From a virus: DNA of 64,000 nucleotides. The translations under genes and the position numbers were made by a program. Within the stretch, counting starts at the first letter, position 1; the number at the start of each line of letters is the position of its first letter. Positions 1 through 8,708 of this stretch are shown here, piece by piece. The stretch lies in IMG/VR virus record IMGVR_UViG_3300043446_003702, positions 1-64,000 of that record, one strand, 5' to 3'. The notes below the pieces were generated by a model. That model ran no database searches. It had not been told where the DNA came from and saw only the letters and a program-made list of their open reading frames with translations.

Positions 1-36
1 AGTGGCAGCAGAAAGCCATAAAATACTATCCACCCC

Positions 37-765
37 ATGATCTTGTATGTCAACGGTGACAGTCATACCGCAGCTGCCGAAGCCGTGAATCCCCATTGTT
101 TTGCTGAAGATGACGGCGCATTGTATCACTTGGGACGACAACCACATCCTGATAACTTGGCAGTGAGTTGGGGTCGCCGACTAGCACACATGCTGTCAGC
201 AGATTTTGTGTGTGATGCTGAATCTGCCTCCAGCAATGCTAGAATTATTCGTACTACTCGTGCATGGATCAAGCACCACATGAATCAACTTGGTCAAGTC
301 TTGATGGTCATACAGTGGTCTACATGGGAGCGTGAAGAATGGCTGTATCAGGATCAATACTGGCAGGTCAATGCATCAGGCATTGATCATGTACCTGAGT
401 CTTTGAGAGATCAATACAAAAATTTTGTCAGCAATGTTGATTGGTCATTGTGTACTGAAAAAGCACATCAAGACATATACAGTTTTCACAAAGAACTAAT
501 GGCGCTGAACATCCCACACATATTTTTCAATGGTAATTCAGATTTTTCCAAAGTCAAAAATCCTGTCGATTGGGATGTATGTTACATGAGTCCTTATGAC
601 CCTGCAATGACCTATACTAAAGTATTACAAGCCACAGGCTTTTCAACACAAAAGCCACACAATTGGCATTTTGGTGCACCAGCCCATAGGTTCTGGGCCG
701 AGATTGTGCTACAATACATCAAACACAACAACTTGGTACCCACACATGCGCTATCTACTGATTGA
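37..765 (+). CDS. SGNH/GDSL hydrolase-like protein
   Basis: 242-aa protein, no signal peptide seen. SGNH-type blocks are visible: GDSH near residue 7 (nucleophile Ser), SSNAR near residue 66 (block with Gly/Asn-like role), and a C-terminal HFGAPAHRFWA segment holding a late His. The family hydrolyses esters or acetyl groups on glycans and lipids; the substrate here is unknown. Two other SGNH-like proteins occur in the window (19276-19992 and 63423-63998). Its 3' end overlaps the next gene by 20 bases. The fold call is moderate; the biochemical role is inferred. Confidence 0.6.
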   Translation: MILYVNGDSHTAAAEAVNPHCFAEDDGALYHLGRQPHPDNLAVSWGRRLAHMLSADFVCDAESASSNARIIRTTRAWIKHHMNQLGQVLMVIQWSTWEREEWLYQDQYWQVNASGIDHVPESLRDQYKNFVSNVDWSLCTEKAHQDIYSFHKELMALNIPHIFFNGNSDFSKVKNPVDWDVCYMSPYDPAMTYTKVLQATGFSTQKPHNWHFGAPAHRFWAEIVLQYIKHNNLVPTHALSTD

Positions 766-1831
766 TACTTCCAACATGTTTTTCCGTGCACGGCACCAAG
801 CACATCGTGCCGCAGACACATGGACCAAACTGGGCTTTGCCCTGCATCTAACATTGATGAGTGCAAATAAAGTAGCACGTGATTTAGGTGCTGATCACGT
901 GGTGTTCGCACTAGAGGGTCGTAGCTGGCGCAAAGATTACTACAAACCTTACAAAGCCAATCGTGCTGTGGCACGTGGGCAAATGAGTGAGTCAGAAGCA
1001 GAAGAGGACAAACTGTTCTGGGAAACCTATGATGAGCTGACTAAATACTTGTCTACACGAACCAACTGTAGTGTTATCCGTTGTGCCACAGCAGAAGCAG
1101 ATGACATCATTGCACGTTGGATTGCACTACACCCCCAAGACGAACACGTCGTTGTTAGTTCAGATTCTGACTTTGTGCAATTGATTGCTGCCAATGTCAA
1201 ACTATACAATGGCATCAACGATCACTTGTTCAGTGTTTCGGGTGTCACAGACGCAAAAGGCAAAAACTTGGCATTTAGCATTGAGAGCAACTCAAAGATC
1301 AAGGTTGGCAAACCCGACGCTGACTTTGTACCTCCTGTGGACTATCAGAAGTGGGTTTTGTTCCTAAAATGCATGCGTGGCGATCCTGGCGACAATGTGT
1401 TTTCTGCATATCCAGGTGTGCGTGTTCGAGGTACAAAGAATCAAGTTGGACTCACCGAAGCGTTTGAAGATCGTGACCGACGTGGCTATGCTTGGAACAA
1501 TCTCATGTTGCAACGCTGGTTGGACCATGAGCAAGTGGAACGCAAGGTCCTGGATGACTATGAACGTAATCGTGTGTTGATTGATCTCACAGCACAGCCC
1601 GATCACATCAAGGCCACAGTGGACGAAGCCATACGTGAGCAAATCAGTCATAGAGATGTGGGCATGGTGGGTGCGCACTTTTTGAAATTCTGTGGTCGGT
1701 ACGAACTTACCAAACTCAGTGACTATGCAGATGCCATTGGTCGCTGGTTGAATGAAACATACAAAGGAGTATTAGATGATCGAAGCCAAACCTATAGTGG
1801 ACAAAAAGTATTGGATCCTCAAGCAGGATGA
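746..1831 (+). CDS. rnh: T4 RNase H-like 5'-3' exonuclease (FEN family)
   Basis: 361-aa FEN/5'-3' exonuclease, related to T4 RNase H and the Pol I exonuclease domain, which remove RNA primers and flaps at the replication fork. Acidic metal-binding motifs are present in order: LLIDTSNMFF near the N-terminus, FALEGRSWRKDYYKPYKANR (acid plus basic arch), TAEADDIIARW, SSDSDF and RGDPGDNV, the last in the helix-hairpin-helix-like region. I chose the ATG that places LLIDTSN at the N-terminus, since the longer frame runs back into the previous gene. Somewhat longer than T4 RNase H. Its end overlaps the next gene by 56 bases, as in related phage operons. Confidence 0.88.
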   Translation: MRYLLIDTSNMFFRARHQAHRAADTWTKLGFALHLTLMSANKVARDLGADHVVFALEGRSWRKDYYKPYKANRAVARGQMSESEAEEDKLFWETYDELTKYLSTRTNCSVIRCATAEADDIIARWIALHPQDEHVVVSSDSDFVQLIAANVKLYNGINDHLFSVSGVTDAKGKNLAFSIESNSKIKVGKPDADFVPPVDYQKWVLFLKCMRGDPGDNVFSAYPGVRVRGTKNQVGLTEAFEDRDRRGYAWNNLMLQRWLDHEQVERKVLDDYERNRVLIDLTAQPDHIKATVDEAIREQISHRDVGMVGAHFLKFCGRYELTKLSDYADAIGRWLNETYKGVLDDRSQTYSGQKVLDPQAG

Positions 1832-2225
1832 TCGCAAGATTGGTGCAGTTGAAGCCGAAAAGGATGGCTACACTGTGCGCATCAATGATCAAGTTGGCAA
1901 GTTCAAAACCATTCCCATGGTTCGTCGACGAGCCAATATTGAATTTGCACCATTAGAAAAAACCACAAAACCAGCACCAGATCAAGTGCATGGATACGAA
2001 ACTGGTTGCAGAGCATTCAATCCCATGTGGGACGTCAAACACCGGCTGCCTCTGTTTACCAAAGAAAACAAAAGCAAATCATGGTTTGCCGCAGGTTGGT
2101 ATGCTGTACGACAACATCGTACTTGGAAACTAATTCGCAATCCAAAACTTATTGTGTTAGAACGTTATCAATACCGAGGTCCATTTCATACTCAGGAGGA
2201 CGCACGTGACCAATCTTTGGGATAG
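1776..2225 (+). CDS. Conserved T4-like phage protein, unknown function
   Basis: 149 aa, starting inside the exonuclease gene in another frame. I recognise the type (N-terminus MIEAKPIVDKKYWILKQ, later APDQVHGY and SKSWFAAGWY, ending near LERYQYRGPFHT) as a conserved protein found next to the RNase H gene in marine T4-like phages. It is basic and aromatic-rich, with no catalytic motif, signal peptide or membrane segment that I can see. Co-transcription with the exonuclease suggests a replication-linked or nucleic-acid-binding role, which is inference only. Confidence 0.8.
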   Translation: MIEAKPIVDKKYWILKQDDRKIGAVEAEKDGYTVRINDQVGKFKTIPMVRRRANIEFAPLEKTTKPAPDQVHGYETGCRAFNPMWDVKHRLPLFTKENKSKSWFAAGWYAVRQHRTWKLIRNPKLIVLERYQYRGPFHTQEDARDQSLG

Positions 2226-2227
2226 TC

Positions 2228-2860
2228 ATGAACAATTTTAATTTTGCCCCAGATACGCCAATGGTAACTGGTGATCAAAATGATTATTTTTCATACATAA
2301 GTGAAAAATATTTTTGGATATGCAAAGATCACAGCGTGTTAGAAATTGGACCCAATTCTGGTCTACATTCAAAATTTATTGGTGAGGCGGACCCAAAATA
2401 TTTTGAAGTGATCGAAGGTAATGAGGCGGAATATAACACCTTAGTTAATATACCAGGAATTGATAAAATAACTATCAATGATGCACTACTAGAACTACAG
2501 CAACAAAAATTATTTGATGTTTGTATATGCCTTGGTGTATTGTATCATTTGCACAGTCCATTGCACTTACTAGAATTATTGGTCAACAATTGTCAACCTA
2601 AATATATCATGTTAGATAATATTAGCCTCGCAAGCACTGATATATATTTACAACCCGAAAAAATTAATATGCCAGGCAATGCCCAAACTGTAAAAAATTG
2701 GAAAAGTTGTCAATTATCTTTTGTGTTGCCATTTCCAGTGTATAATGAATCTTTGTATAACATGGGGTATGATTTACAATTGGCCAATTATCAATCAGTT
2801 TCGTGGTTTCCCAAAAGCAATGGATGGACCGCATTATGGGTATCAAGGAGTATAAAATGA
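2228..2860 (+). CDS. Class I SAM-dependent methyltransferase-like protein
   Basis: 210 aa. VLEIGPNSG near residue 37 is a glycine-rich motif I of Rossmann methyltransferases, followed by an acidic EVIEGNEAE segment (motif II) and FDVCICLGVLYHL (motif IV/V region). Target unknown. The gene is markedly AT-richer than its neighbours and sits between two conserved phage core genes, so it looks like an inserted cargo gene. It ends in an ATGA overlap with the MazG-like gene. Confidence 0.65.
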   Translation: MNNFNFAPDTPMVTGDQNDYFSYISEKYFWICKDHSVLEIGPNSGLHSKFIGEADPKYFEVIEGNEAEYNTLVNIPGIDKITINDALLELQQQKLFDVCICLGVLYHLHSPLHLLELLVNNCQPKYIMLDNISLASTDIYLQPEKINMPGNAQTVKNWKSCQLSFVLPFPVYNESLYNMGYDLQLANYQSVSWFPKSNGWTALWVSRSIK

Positions 2861-3228
2861 CCAATCCCTTTCGTGATCAAGAAAAATTCATGCGAGCCTG
2901 TGATCAGACCACAGGCGAATTCAACAATGAACAATTCACATTGTATCTAAATCTCATACGTGAAGAATACAACGAACTCATGCAGGCCAATCATGAAGAT
3001 GATCGATTGGAAATGCTGGATGCCATGATTGACATACTTGTGGTCACAATTGGCGCCATACACAGCATGGGTGCAGATGCCGAAGGTGCATGGAAAGAAG
3101 TCATGGCAACTAACTTCAACAAGATTGATAGGCAAACTGGCAAGGTGCGAAAACGCGAAGATGGCAAAGTGCTCAAACCTCAGGGCTGGATACCGCCTAA
3201 TCTTGAACCATTTGTTAAACCAAGATGA
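2857..3228 (+). CDS. MazG-like nucleotide pyrophosphohydrolase
   Basis: 123 aa, all-alpha NTP pyrophosphatase type. The EEYNELMQA helix and LEMLDAMIDILVVTIGA give the ExxE and ExxD metal-binding pattern of the MazG/PRA-PH superfamily; the C-terminal TGKVRKREDGKVLKPQGW is typical of the phage branch. These enzymes hydrolyse (d)NTPs to monophosphates and in phages are thought to adjust nucleotide pools or alarmones. The start follows AAGGAG and overlaps the preceding stop as ATGA. Confidence 0.82.
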   Translation: MTNPFRDQEKFMRACDQTTGEFNNEQFTLYLNLIREEYNELMQANHEDDRLEMLDAMIDILVVTIGAIHSMGADAEGAWKEVMATNFNKIDRQTGKVRKREDGKVLKPQGWIPPNLEPFVKPR

Positions 3229-3437
3229 GTTTGCACATACATCGTTTTGTTGATTCAATCAAAGCACACGAAGCACGTGGGCAACGTGACTTTGTAATGA
3301 GCCTGCGTGATGCCAAAGATCTGCATTCGGACATTACCAAATTGTTGGTAACCCTGGAACAGTTACGTGAACAGCAGACTCGGGGTGCAGAAGTTGTAGA
3401 AGTACTTGTCACTGGTGGTAGTTTTAAAAGTGCATAG
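3225..3437 (+). CDS. Small conserved phage protein
   Basis: 70 aa, mostly helical, with heptad-like spacing in SIKAHEARGQRDFVMSLRDA and DITKLLVTLEQLREQQ. Coupled to the MazG-like gene by an ATGA overlap. The N-terminus MSLHIHRFVD resembles small proteins found at this place in T4-like marine phages. No function known; possibly a small coiled-coil adaptor (inference). Confidence 0.72.
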   Translation: MSLHIHRFVDSIKAHEARGQRDFVMSLRDAKDLHSDITKLLVTLEQLREQQTRGAEVVEVLVTGGSFKSA

Positions 3438-3466
3438 ATATTGGCATAAATAAACATGGAGTTATT

Positions 3467-3763
3467 ATGTCAAGACCAAAGCCCACAGTGCTGATTGAGC
3501 ACACCAACAAGCAAACCTACAAGACCGAACAAGTACTGGCCTCTGAAGGTGTGTGGGCTGTGTTTTTTGACAGCAAACCCATCAATCTAAAAACAAGTAA
3601 TTTGCTCACTCAATTTCCTGGGCCAAAATATAAAAAAGTATCGTTCTCCAACCCCGGACATGCTATAAATTTGGCTCGCAAACTCAACACACAATTTAGA
3701 ACTGACAAATTTTCTGTGGTGCTGTTAAAGCAAGGGGATAAAATATATCCCAATGCTCAATAA
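3467..3763 (+). CDS. Conserved phage hypothetical protein
   Basis: 98 aa with a plain ribosome site ahead of ATG. It contains VFFDSKPINLK and a C-terminal basic stretch with KFSVVLLKQGDKIYP. No recognised domain, signal or membrane segment. It overlaps the next gene by 11 bases, so the two are probably co-translated. The type is common next to MazG/exonuclease genes in T4-like phages (general recognition, not a database result). Confidence 0.68.
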   Translation: MSRPKPTVLIEHTNKQTYKTEQVLASEGVWAVFFDSKPINLKTSNLLTQFPGPKYKKVSFSNPGHAINLARKLNTQFRTDKFSVVLLKQGDKIYPNAQ

Positions 3764-4112
3764 ACTATCTCTCACAGCCGAACTCATACATCACTATCCA
3801 GATGCTCCTGCCCTAGACGAAGCCCTGCAATCATGGTGGCAGAACATTCGTGAAGATGGCGGCTTGCGATTGACTGATATAGGGTACCATGTGTTCAGTA
3901 ATTATCTGGAACTTAGCAGTTACACTTTTGAATTGCCTGAACGGTTGTTGATTCCAAGAAACTTGATTGCCTTGGACAGACATATGACATCGCCTTACTA
4001 CATTGTCAACAACCGTAAACATAATAAACTAGTGATGTTTGGCAGCAAAGAAGCCATGATGGCTGCCTTGCATGGGGACATGCAAAAGTTTATCACAAGT
4101 TTAACTTATTAG
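3753..4112 (+). CDS. Conserved phage hypothetical protein
   Basis: 119 aa, no recognised catalytic motif. Visible features are an acidic N-terminal helix (APALDEALQSWW) and a C-terminal segment with YYIVNNRKHNKLVMFGSKEAMMAALHGD, which resembles small T4-like phage proteins of unknown function. The start lies inside the previous gene. The last 20 bases overlap the end of the minus-strand gene that follows, a tail-to-tail overlap seen repeatedly at the borders of minus-strand cassettes here. Confidence 0.65.
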   Translation: MLNKLSLTAELIHHYPDAPALDEALQSWWQNIREDGGLRLTDIGYHVFSNYLELSSYTFELPERLLIPRNLIALDRHMTSPYYIVNNRKHNKLVMFGSKEAMMAALHGDMQKFITSLTY

Positions 4113-5052
4113 CCAAGTGTTCACAATCACGCCGGAATCGTAATTCCATGATGTTGGTGTAATCATCTAACAAAAATTCTCTTTGGGCACGTAGTCGTTC
4201 TTGATATGCGGAGAGATCTATACGTCCTTGTATCAAATCTCGATTGCGTTCCAGTGCTTGAACCAGTCTGATTTCATTGGGTAGATCATCGTAACTGAGG
4301 TCGACCACATCATCAAACATGTCAAAGCCGTGTGTACGTATGCTGCCTACCAATCCTTGCGATCCAATCACAATGGGTATTTGTTGAGCCAACATGGCAA
4401 ACAAGGTTTTTTCACAAAACAGTCCTGGCACCGGATCATACAAGGTTTCGGTCACAATATTTACTGCACAAGATCCATACACTGAGGACAATCTAATGAA
4501 ATTTTCGTTATTTTCTGTGCCGCGGTAGGTGCTGTAGTCCCATTCAGGCAGTGGAATTTTTGTGCCATAGCTCAGCGTACCACCGCCCCACTGAGACAGT
4601 ATGTCTACCACTTGTTTACGATGACTGCACATTCTTCCATTGAGACACTGCCAAGGCTGTGTTTTAGGCTGTTCAACCACGTGTTGCCAATCAGACCAGC
4701 ACTGTCGCATTCTGTGAATTTCTCTGTAGTTGTGACTGCTGAATTCAATTAGATTGATGGGACCATGATACGTTTTTTCCAGTCCAGGGTGCATGTGAGT
4801 AACCAACACACGGTCAGCATGTTCACCGTAATGGGCACTCACACGATCTAGTTCTATGATACCTTGATCAGTTATTGTCACAAAGTCTTGAAAATGTAAC
4901 ACCAGGAGAGAATTTGATATCCAGTCAATTTCTGGCAATCTTAACGGCCATCCTGGTTGCGGATGATAAGGGGGTACAAAAGTATTGGCCTCTATGTAAA
5001 CGTCAAATCCCAGAGTTTCAAGAGTATTTCTAAACAATTGTGAATAATTCAT
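4093..5052 (-). CDS. EKTFKPI-family protein, possible glycosyltransferase-like
   Basis: 319 aa. The C-terminal half has the signature repeated in six proteins of this window: ETLYDP, FCEKTLFAML, IPIVIGSQGLV, THGFDMFDDVVD, LSYDD. The pattern (Glu-Lys pair, hydrophobic strand, Gly-rich turn, GF-aromatic, D-YD) resembles the nucleotide-sugar half of GT-B enzymes such as GT10 fucosyltransferases, but I cannot confirm this. This copy and the 7211-8215 copy are the most diverged. It lies alone between plus-strand genes and overlaps the upstream gene's 3' end. Confidence 0.55.
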   Translation of the reverse strand: MNYSQLFRNTLETLGFDVYIEANTFVPPYHPQPGWPLRLPEIDWISNSLLVLHFQDFVTITDQGIIELDRVSAHYGEHADRVLVTHMHPGLEKTYHGPINLIEFSSHNYREIHRMRQCWSDWQHVVEQPKTQPWQCLNGRMCSHRKQVVDILSQWGGGTLSYGTKIPLPEWDYSTYRGTENNENFIRLSSVYGSCAVNIVTETLYDPVPGLFCEKTLFAMLAQQIPIVIGSQGLVGSIRTHGFDMFDDVVDLSYDDLPNEIRLVQALERNRDLIQGRIDLSAYQERLRAQREFLLDDYTNIMELRFRRDCEHLANKLNL

Positions 5053-5074
5053 TGACTATTTAATAAGTAGACGC

Positions 5075-5770
5075 ATGTACTGGAACAATCCCTTGATTAC
5101 ACTGTGCTGGCCTGACACCAGAGACCCCATTGTTGAAAGTTTTCATCAAGGCGCTCACTGTTTGTTTTACAACCCTCACATGCAATTTGATACTGTACAA
5201 ACCAATCAAACCTTGCAAGAATTGTGTGATTGGGCCAATGCCGGTTTGGCTCAAGGATGGAATAGATTTGTCAATGACAGCAACAATCACTATGACATTG
5301 CTAATTTGGTCAAACTCAACATGTGGGTTGCAGACATCCGTGCTCAGGGCATTGTCAAACCCTGGATGATGTTGGATCAAGGAGATGGCACATATCTCGC
5401 AGGCACAGGCGATTCACGACTGCGATGTTTGGAATGCATGCCTGAAATCACTGGAGTTCCAGCTTTTGTCAGCACCAGCATAGACCGTGCACACTTGTAT
5501 AGTGACCTAGAACCCATAGTGAGTTTTGATCAGTTTGCACAACTGTGCCAAGCCGAACATGGACAGCAATTTTTATTTAGGCTCACTGATCCCAAGGCAC
5601 CTTATGGCATATATTGGTACGAGTTTGACTCTACCCGCACTAGATCTGTCACACCCAGTGAATCCTGGTGTGTGCGCACATTTGCCCGCTATGTGCAACA
5701 GCATTCAGATTTGACTATTTCCAAGACTTGGTTTGGTCAACTGCAAAATTGGCAAACATTTGCTGATTGA
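5075..5770 (+). CDS. Hypothetical protein
   Basis: 231 aa, not recognised. Cytosolic-looking; a central segment MLDQGDGTYLAGTGDSRLRCLE has the look of a compact substrate- or DNA-binding loop (it recalls ParB/sulfiredoxin-like 'GxHR' strands only weakly). Tryptophan-rich at both ends. Its 3' end overlaps the minus-strand asparagine-synthase-like gene by 56 bases. Confidence 0.6.
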   Translation: MYWNNPLITLCWPDTRDPIVESFHQGAHCLFYNPHMQFDTVQTNQTLQELCDWANAGLAQGWNRFVNDSNNHYDIANLVKLNMWVADIRAQGIVKPWMMLDQGDGTYLAGTGDSRLRCLECMPEITGVPAFVSTSIDRAHLYSDLEPIVSFDQFAQLCQAEHGQQFLFRLTDPKAPYGIYWYEFDSTRTRSVTPSESWCVRTFARYVQQHSDLTISKTWFGQLQNWQTFAD

Positions 5771-7211
5771 TCTTTTGCCAATCTTGATACCTATCACCTG
5801 ACAGGGCTATGTCAACGCCCAACCAAGGCAATGAATCATTGGCGTGACCAGTGAATCCTTTTTTGGGCATCAGCAAATCCTGACGCCATGTGCGTAGAAA
5901 GGCTGTGCGCAACAGAGGCTTGCCTTGTTTGAACTTGGCTGGCAGGTTCAGAGCAAATTTCATGATGCATTGATTCATAAAAGGATTACGAACTTCTTTG
6001 CCCCAGGCACCAGCAATTCTATCCTGTCCTGGTGCATCGCATCCCACAATCTGTGACCAGTAGTCAGCCAACAGTGTGGCCTGATAAGCATCACCATGGT
6101 ACACTGCCAAACACCGACGCCAAAGATCAGGGTCACAGTGAGCACTGTAGGGACTGTGACTTTGGTCAACATCATAGTTGATGTCACCATACACATCATA
6201 ACCTCCAAACAGTTCATCAGCAGCCACACCAGACCACAACACACGACTTTGAGTGTGCTGCGCCACAATCCATTTGCCCACAAAACTCCAACTCTGCACT
6301 GGCATCTTGGTGCGGTGTAAAATTGCGTGGTAAGCCTGTGCCCATTGTTCAGCATTGACGTTGATGCATTGTAAATTTTGCTGTTGTTGCTCGGTCAAAA
6401 ACTCTGTGATACGGTCCACAATGGGATCTTTGCCTGTCATGTTGGTGCTGACCAATTCAGCATCAGGCACGCTGTGCAATATCAAACTGCTGTCTACACC
6501 GCCAGAATAACTGATGGCTGTGGCACAATCAGGTATCATAGTTTTAAGCACGCTGGCCCACAAACTGTCAAATTCTTCCTGCGCCGATTCAATGTTGGGA
6601 TAACACACTGGCCGCACCCAGGACCATACACTGTCCAACATCACAGTGGCTTGATGATCCACATACAACTGCCCAGGCTCCAATCGTTCAATACCGCTCC
6701 AGGGTGTGTGTTGTTGTAAGGTCCAGTGTTTGTTTTTGTAGGCCTCAACCAGTGGTTGAGAACGTACATAGGTCAAGATGGGTGCGACTTCTGAGCATAC
6801 CACTGTGATATCATGGTCTTGATAACGATACAAATAGTGTTCACCTTGTGGATCCGATGCATAACTCACTGCGGCACCGTTCCAGTGTATCCAAGCCCAG
6901 GGTCCTTGAAACAAACGAAATAAATCTCGGTCTTGGGTGGCCGCATGCCATGCCAATTCTATATCATTGTTGTAAGCACCATGATCACGATAGTTGTAAA
7001 TTTCACCGTTGTAGGCAAAAAAATCCGCATGAGCAGTGTGGTAGAAATCTTGTGTGCCTGTAATGTGCAACACAGATTGTGCCACAAACACTGTGTCAGT
7101 GTACTGATATCTCACAAAGTCTGGGCCGCGACTGCTCAATACATCCAAGGCCGCAAGATGCTGCTGTAGCGGCCGTGCTGTCTGACTTTGAACAAAGAGA
7201 ACACCACACAT
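5715..7211 (-). CDS. asnB: AsnB-like glutamine-dependent amidotransferase
   Basis: 498 aa. The chosen start gives MCGVLFVQ, so Cys2 becomes the N-terminal nucleophile of a class II glutaminase (Ntn) domain; YNGEIYNYRDH, near residue 65, is the glutaminase pocket. A PP-loop synthetase domain follows with SYSGGVDSS near residue 240 and GVAADELFGGY near residue 335. Family enzymes adenylate a carboxylate and transfer ammonia; in phages the acceptor may be a glycan or peptide rather than aspartate. The start overlaps the stop of the upstream 7211-8215 gene as TGATG, so the two are coupled. Confidence 0.85.
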   Translation of the reverse strand: MCGVLFVQSQTARPLQQHLAALDVLSSRGPDFVRYQYTDTVFVAQSVLHITGTQDFYHTAHADFFAYNGEIYNYRDHGAYNNDIELAWHAATQDRDLFRLFQGPWAWIHWNGAAVSYASDPQGEHYLYRYQDHDITVVCSEVAPILTYVRSQPLVEAYKNKHWTLQQHTPWSGIERLEPGQLYVDHQATVMLDSVWSWVRPVCYPNIESAQEEFDSLWASVLKTMIPDCATAISYSGGVDSSLILHSVPDAELVSTNMTGKDPIVDRITEFLTEQQQQNLQCINVNAEQWAQAYHAILHRTKMPVQSWSFVGKWIVAQHTQSRVLWSGVAADELFGGYDVYGDINYDVDQSHSPYSAHCDPDLWRRCLAVYHGDAYQATLLADYWSQIVGCDAPGQDRIAGAWGKEVRNPFMNQCIMKFALNLPAKFKQGKPLLRTAFLRTWRQDLLMPKKGFTGHANDSLPWLGVDIALSGDRYQDWQKINQQMFANFAVDQTKSWK

Positions 7212-8215
7212 CACTGAATCCTTTGGGCCAGCCAGGCGGCCAGGTCTGAGCGCCAGGTCTGTTTCATTGACGCCAACATTGCTTGATTGTGTGTGGCTGC
7301 GGCTTGGCATCGTGCAGCCAATTCAGACCAGTTGTGTTGCTTCAGTCTGTCAATGGTGGTGTGAGCAGTGTTAACAAATGTGGCAGTTTTGTGCTGTGCT
7401 TCTACCACATGATCATAGTTGTGATCTACAATGTCTGGCAGTACGTCAAACCCCAGGCAACGTAATTTGGCAATGGTGTAACGGCTGCAATATGCCACCC
7501 AAGGCACTGGTGTGACCAAACATCTAAATATTTTTTCACTGAGTGAAATTACATTGTCACTGCTGTAGGTTTCTACAGCAATGTTTAACCAACTACGTGT
7601 GTGTGTTTGATCATGATCAATTTCATAATTTTTTAATGGCATCATTTCTTGCAATTGCTCAAAAAATATCAGTTCTTTGTCAGTGGCATAGACCAATTGA
7701 TCGCGAAAGTTTTGCCGAGGATCTGAGTGCCTGTCTCCTGCACAGTTAAAATTTACATAGCCACGGTAAAGGCCCACATACCTATACAGATTAAGCAGTA
7801 TTCGCATGCGTTTGAGATCCACACGATTCACTGCAAATGTGAAATCGCGATCAGGCTGCCAGTTTTGGTTCGCTGGTTGATATGCATATATGCCATGAAA
7901 ACTGTGGGGCACTCGGGCCACAGTGTAAACTGTGGGTGTGTTGATCCAGTTGTCGGTGATCACAGTGGTGTCAGCGTCAAACAAGTAGGGAGTGTCTTGA
8001 TTGCGATCCTTGGCACAGTTCCAAACATCATCCACCAAGCTCACAGCCACGGTCTGTGATCCACGCTGCCAAATGCTTCTAGTGTGGCTGACCACTGCGG
8101 TGGTTTGGTATCCTAGTTCTGCTAGACGTGTGCAAATTGTGTCAACTGCGGCTTCTTCATGTTCCAAGCACAGGCTAGATTGCCAAATTTCGTTGGCATG
8201 GATGATACTGCTCAT
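7211..8215 (-). CDS. EKTFKPI-family protein (diverged)
   Basis: 334 aa. The C-terminal part shows ETYSSDN, LSEKIFRCLV, PWVAYC, LRCLGFDVLPDIVDHNYD, aligning by eye with the six-member family (EKTFKPI - GF-TF - DESYD). The N-terminal half has CAGDRHSDPRQNFRDQLVYA, matching the position of an N-R-R-HR-type motif in other copies. First gene of a two-gene minus-strand cassette with the AsnB-like amidotransferase; the pairing suggests the two act on one molecule. Function inferred only. Confidence 0.55.
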   Translation of the reverse strand: MSSIIHANEIWQSSLCLEHEEAAVDTICTRLAELGYQTTAVVSHTRSIWQRGSQTVAVSLVDDVWNCAKDRNQDTPYLFDADTTVITDNWINTPTVYTVARVPHSFHGIYAYQPANQNWQPDRDFTFAVNRVDLKRMRILLNLYRYVGLYRGYVNFNCAGDRHSDPRQNFRDQLVYATDKELIFFEQLQEMMPLKNYEIDHDQTHTRSWLNIAVETYSSDNVISLSEKIFRCLVTPVPWVAYCSRYTIAKLRCLGFDVLPDIVDHNYDHVVEAQHKTATFVNTAHTTIDRLKQHNWSELAARCQAAATHNQAMLASMKQTWRSDLAAWLAQRIQ

Positions 8216-8224
8216 TGAGTACTT

Positions 8225-8242
8225 ATAGTACCCAAGTATTAC
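8225..8242. promoter_or_regulatory. Palindromic element, degenerate copy
   Basis: Right half AAGTATTAC is identical to the 18-bp palindrome found at 34875-34892; the left half has three changes. It lies between divergent genes, ahead of a bidirectional terminator and a strong promoter. Confidence 0.4.
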
Positions 8243-8256
8243 CGGACAGAATCCGC

Positions 8257-8287
8257 AAAAAGTAGTACTTTTGTAGCACTACTTTTT
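8257..8287. terminator. Bidirectional intrinsic terminator
   Basis: AAAAAGTAGT and ACTACTTTTT form a perfect 10-bp stem around an 11-base loop, with A and T tracts on both sides. It separates the divergent minus- and plus-strand genes. Confidence 0.7.
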
Positions 8288-8289
8288 GG

Positions 8290-8318
8290 TTGACCAATAA
8301 TTCCCAAAATGCTATAAT
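8290..8318 (+). promoter_or_regulatory. Sigma70-like promoter, leaderless type
   Basis: TTGACC, 17-bp spacer ending in TGC (extended -10), TATAAT. The expected +1 falls on or next to the ATG at 8325, so the mRNA for the GIY-YIG gene would have no 5' leader. Confidence 0.75.
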
Positions 8319-8324
8319 AATGGC

Positions 8325-8657
8325 ATGATGAGAAAGAAACGTACTGATCGAACCCACATTGTGTACATGATCCAGATTGGATTGGAGTACTACATTGGTA
8401 TTACCGCTAAAACTCAGCGCACCATAAACATGTCGCTTCGTAGTCGCATCAACAAACACATCTATCGTAGCCGCACCGAAGACAAGAGCTGGAACCTGTA
8501 CAATGCAATTCGCACGGCAGGCGAAGCCGCTGTTAACTACGCCATCGTGGACACGGTGCGTGGCAAAGATGTTGCACACAAGCTCGAGCGCGAGTTAATA
8601 CGAATGTATGCACCTGCGCTGAACACTGATGTGCGTGTGAAATCGGTTGCCCAATAA
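8325..8657 (+). CDS. GIY-YIG nuclease domain protein
   Basis: 110 aa, one GIY-YIG domain: [13 protein letters not shown] near residues 13-25, a conserved-type Arg/His segment ([13 protein letters not shown]) and Glu in LERELIRMY. Such stand-alone domains cut DNA as homing or repair nucleases. The strong promoter places transcription start at the ATG and no Shine-Dalgarno is possible, so translation is probably leaderless. A second ATG follows directly (8328). Confidence 0.72.
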   Translation: MMRKKRTDRTHIVYMIQIGLEYYIGITAKTQRTINMSLRSRINKHIYRSRTEDKSWNLYNAIRTAGEAAVNYAIVDTVRGKDVAHKLERELIRMYAPALNTDVRVKSVAQ

Positions 8658-8675
8658 TCGCCGTTTTGCTATAAT
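8647..8675 (+). promoter_or_regulatory. Sigma70-like promoter
   Basis: TTGCCC, 17-bp spacer with TGC extended -10, TATAAT; drives the DUF7448-like gene, leaving a leader with AGGAG. Confidence 0.7.
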
Positions 8676-8708
8676 ATACACATAGACAGCAACAAATAGG
8701 AGCAAAAA

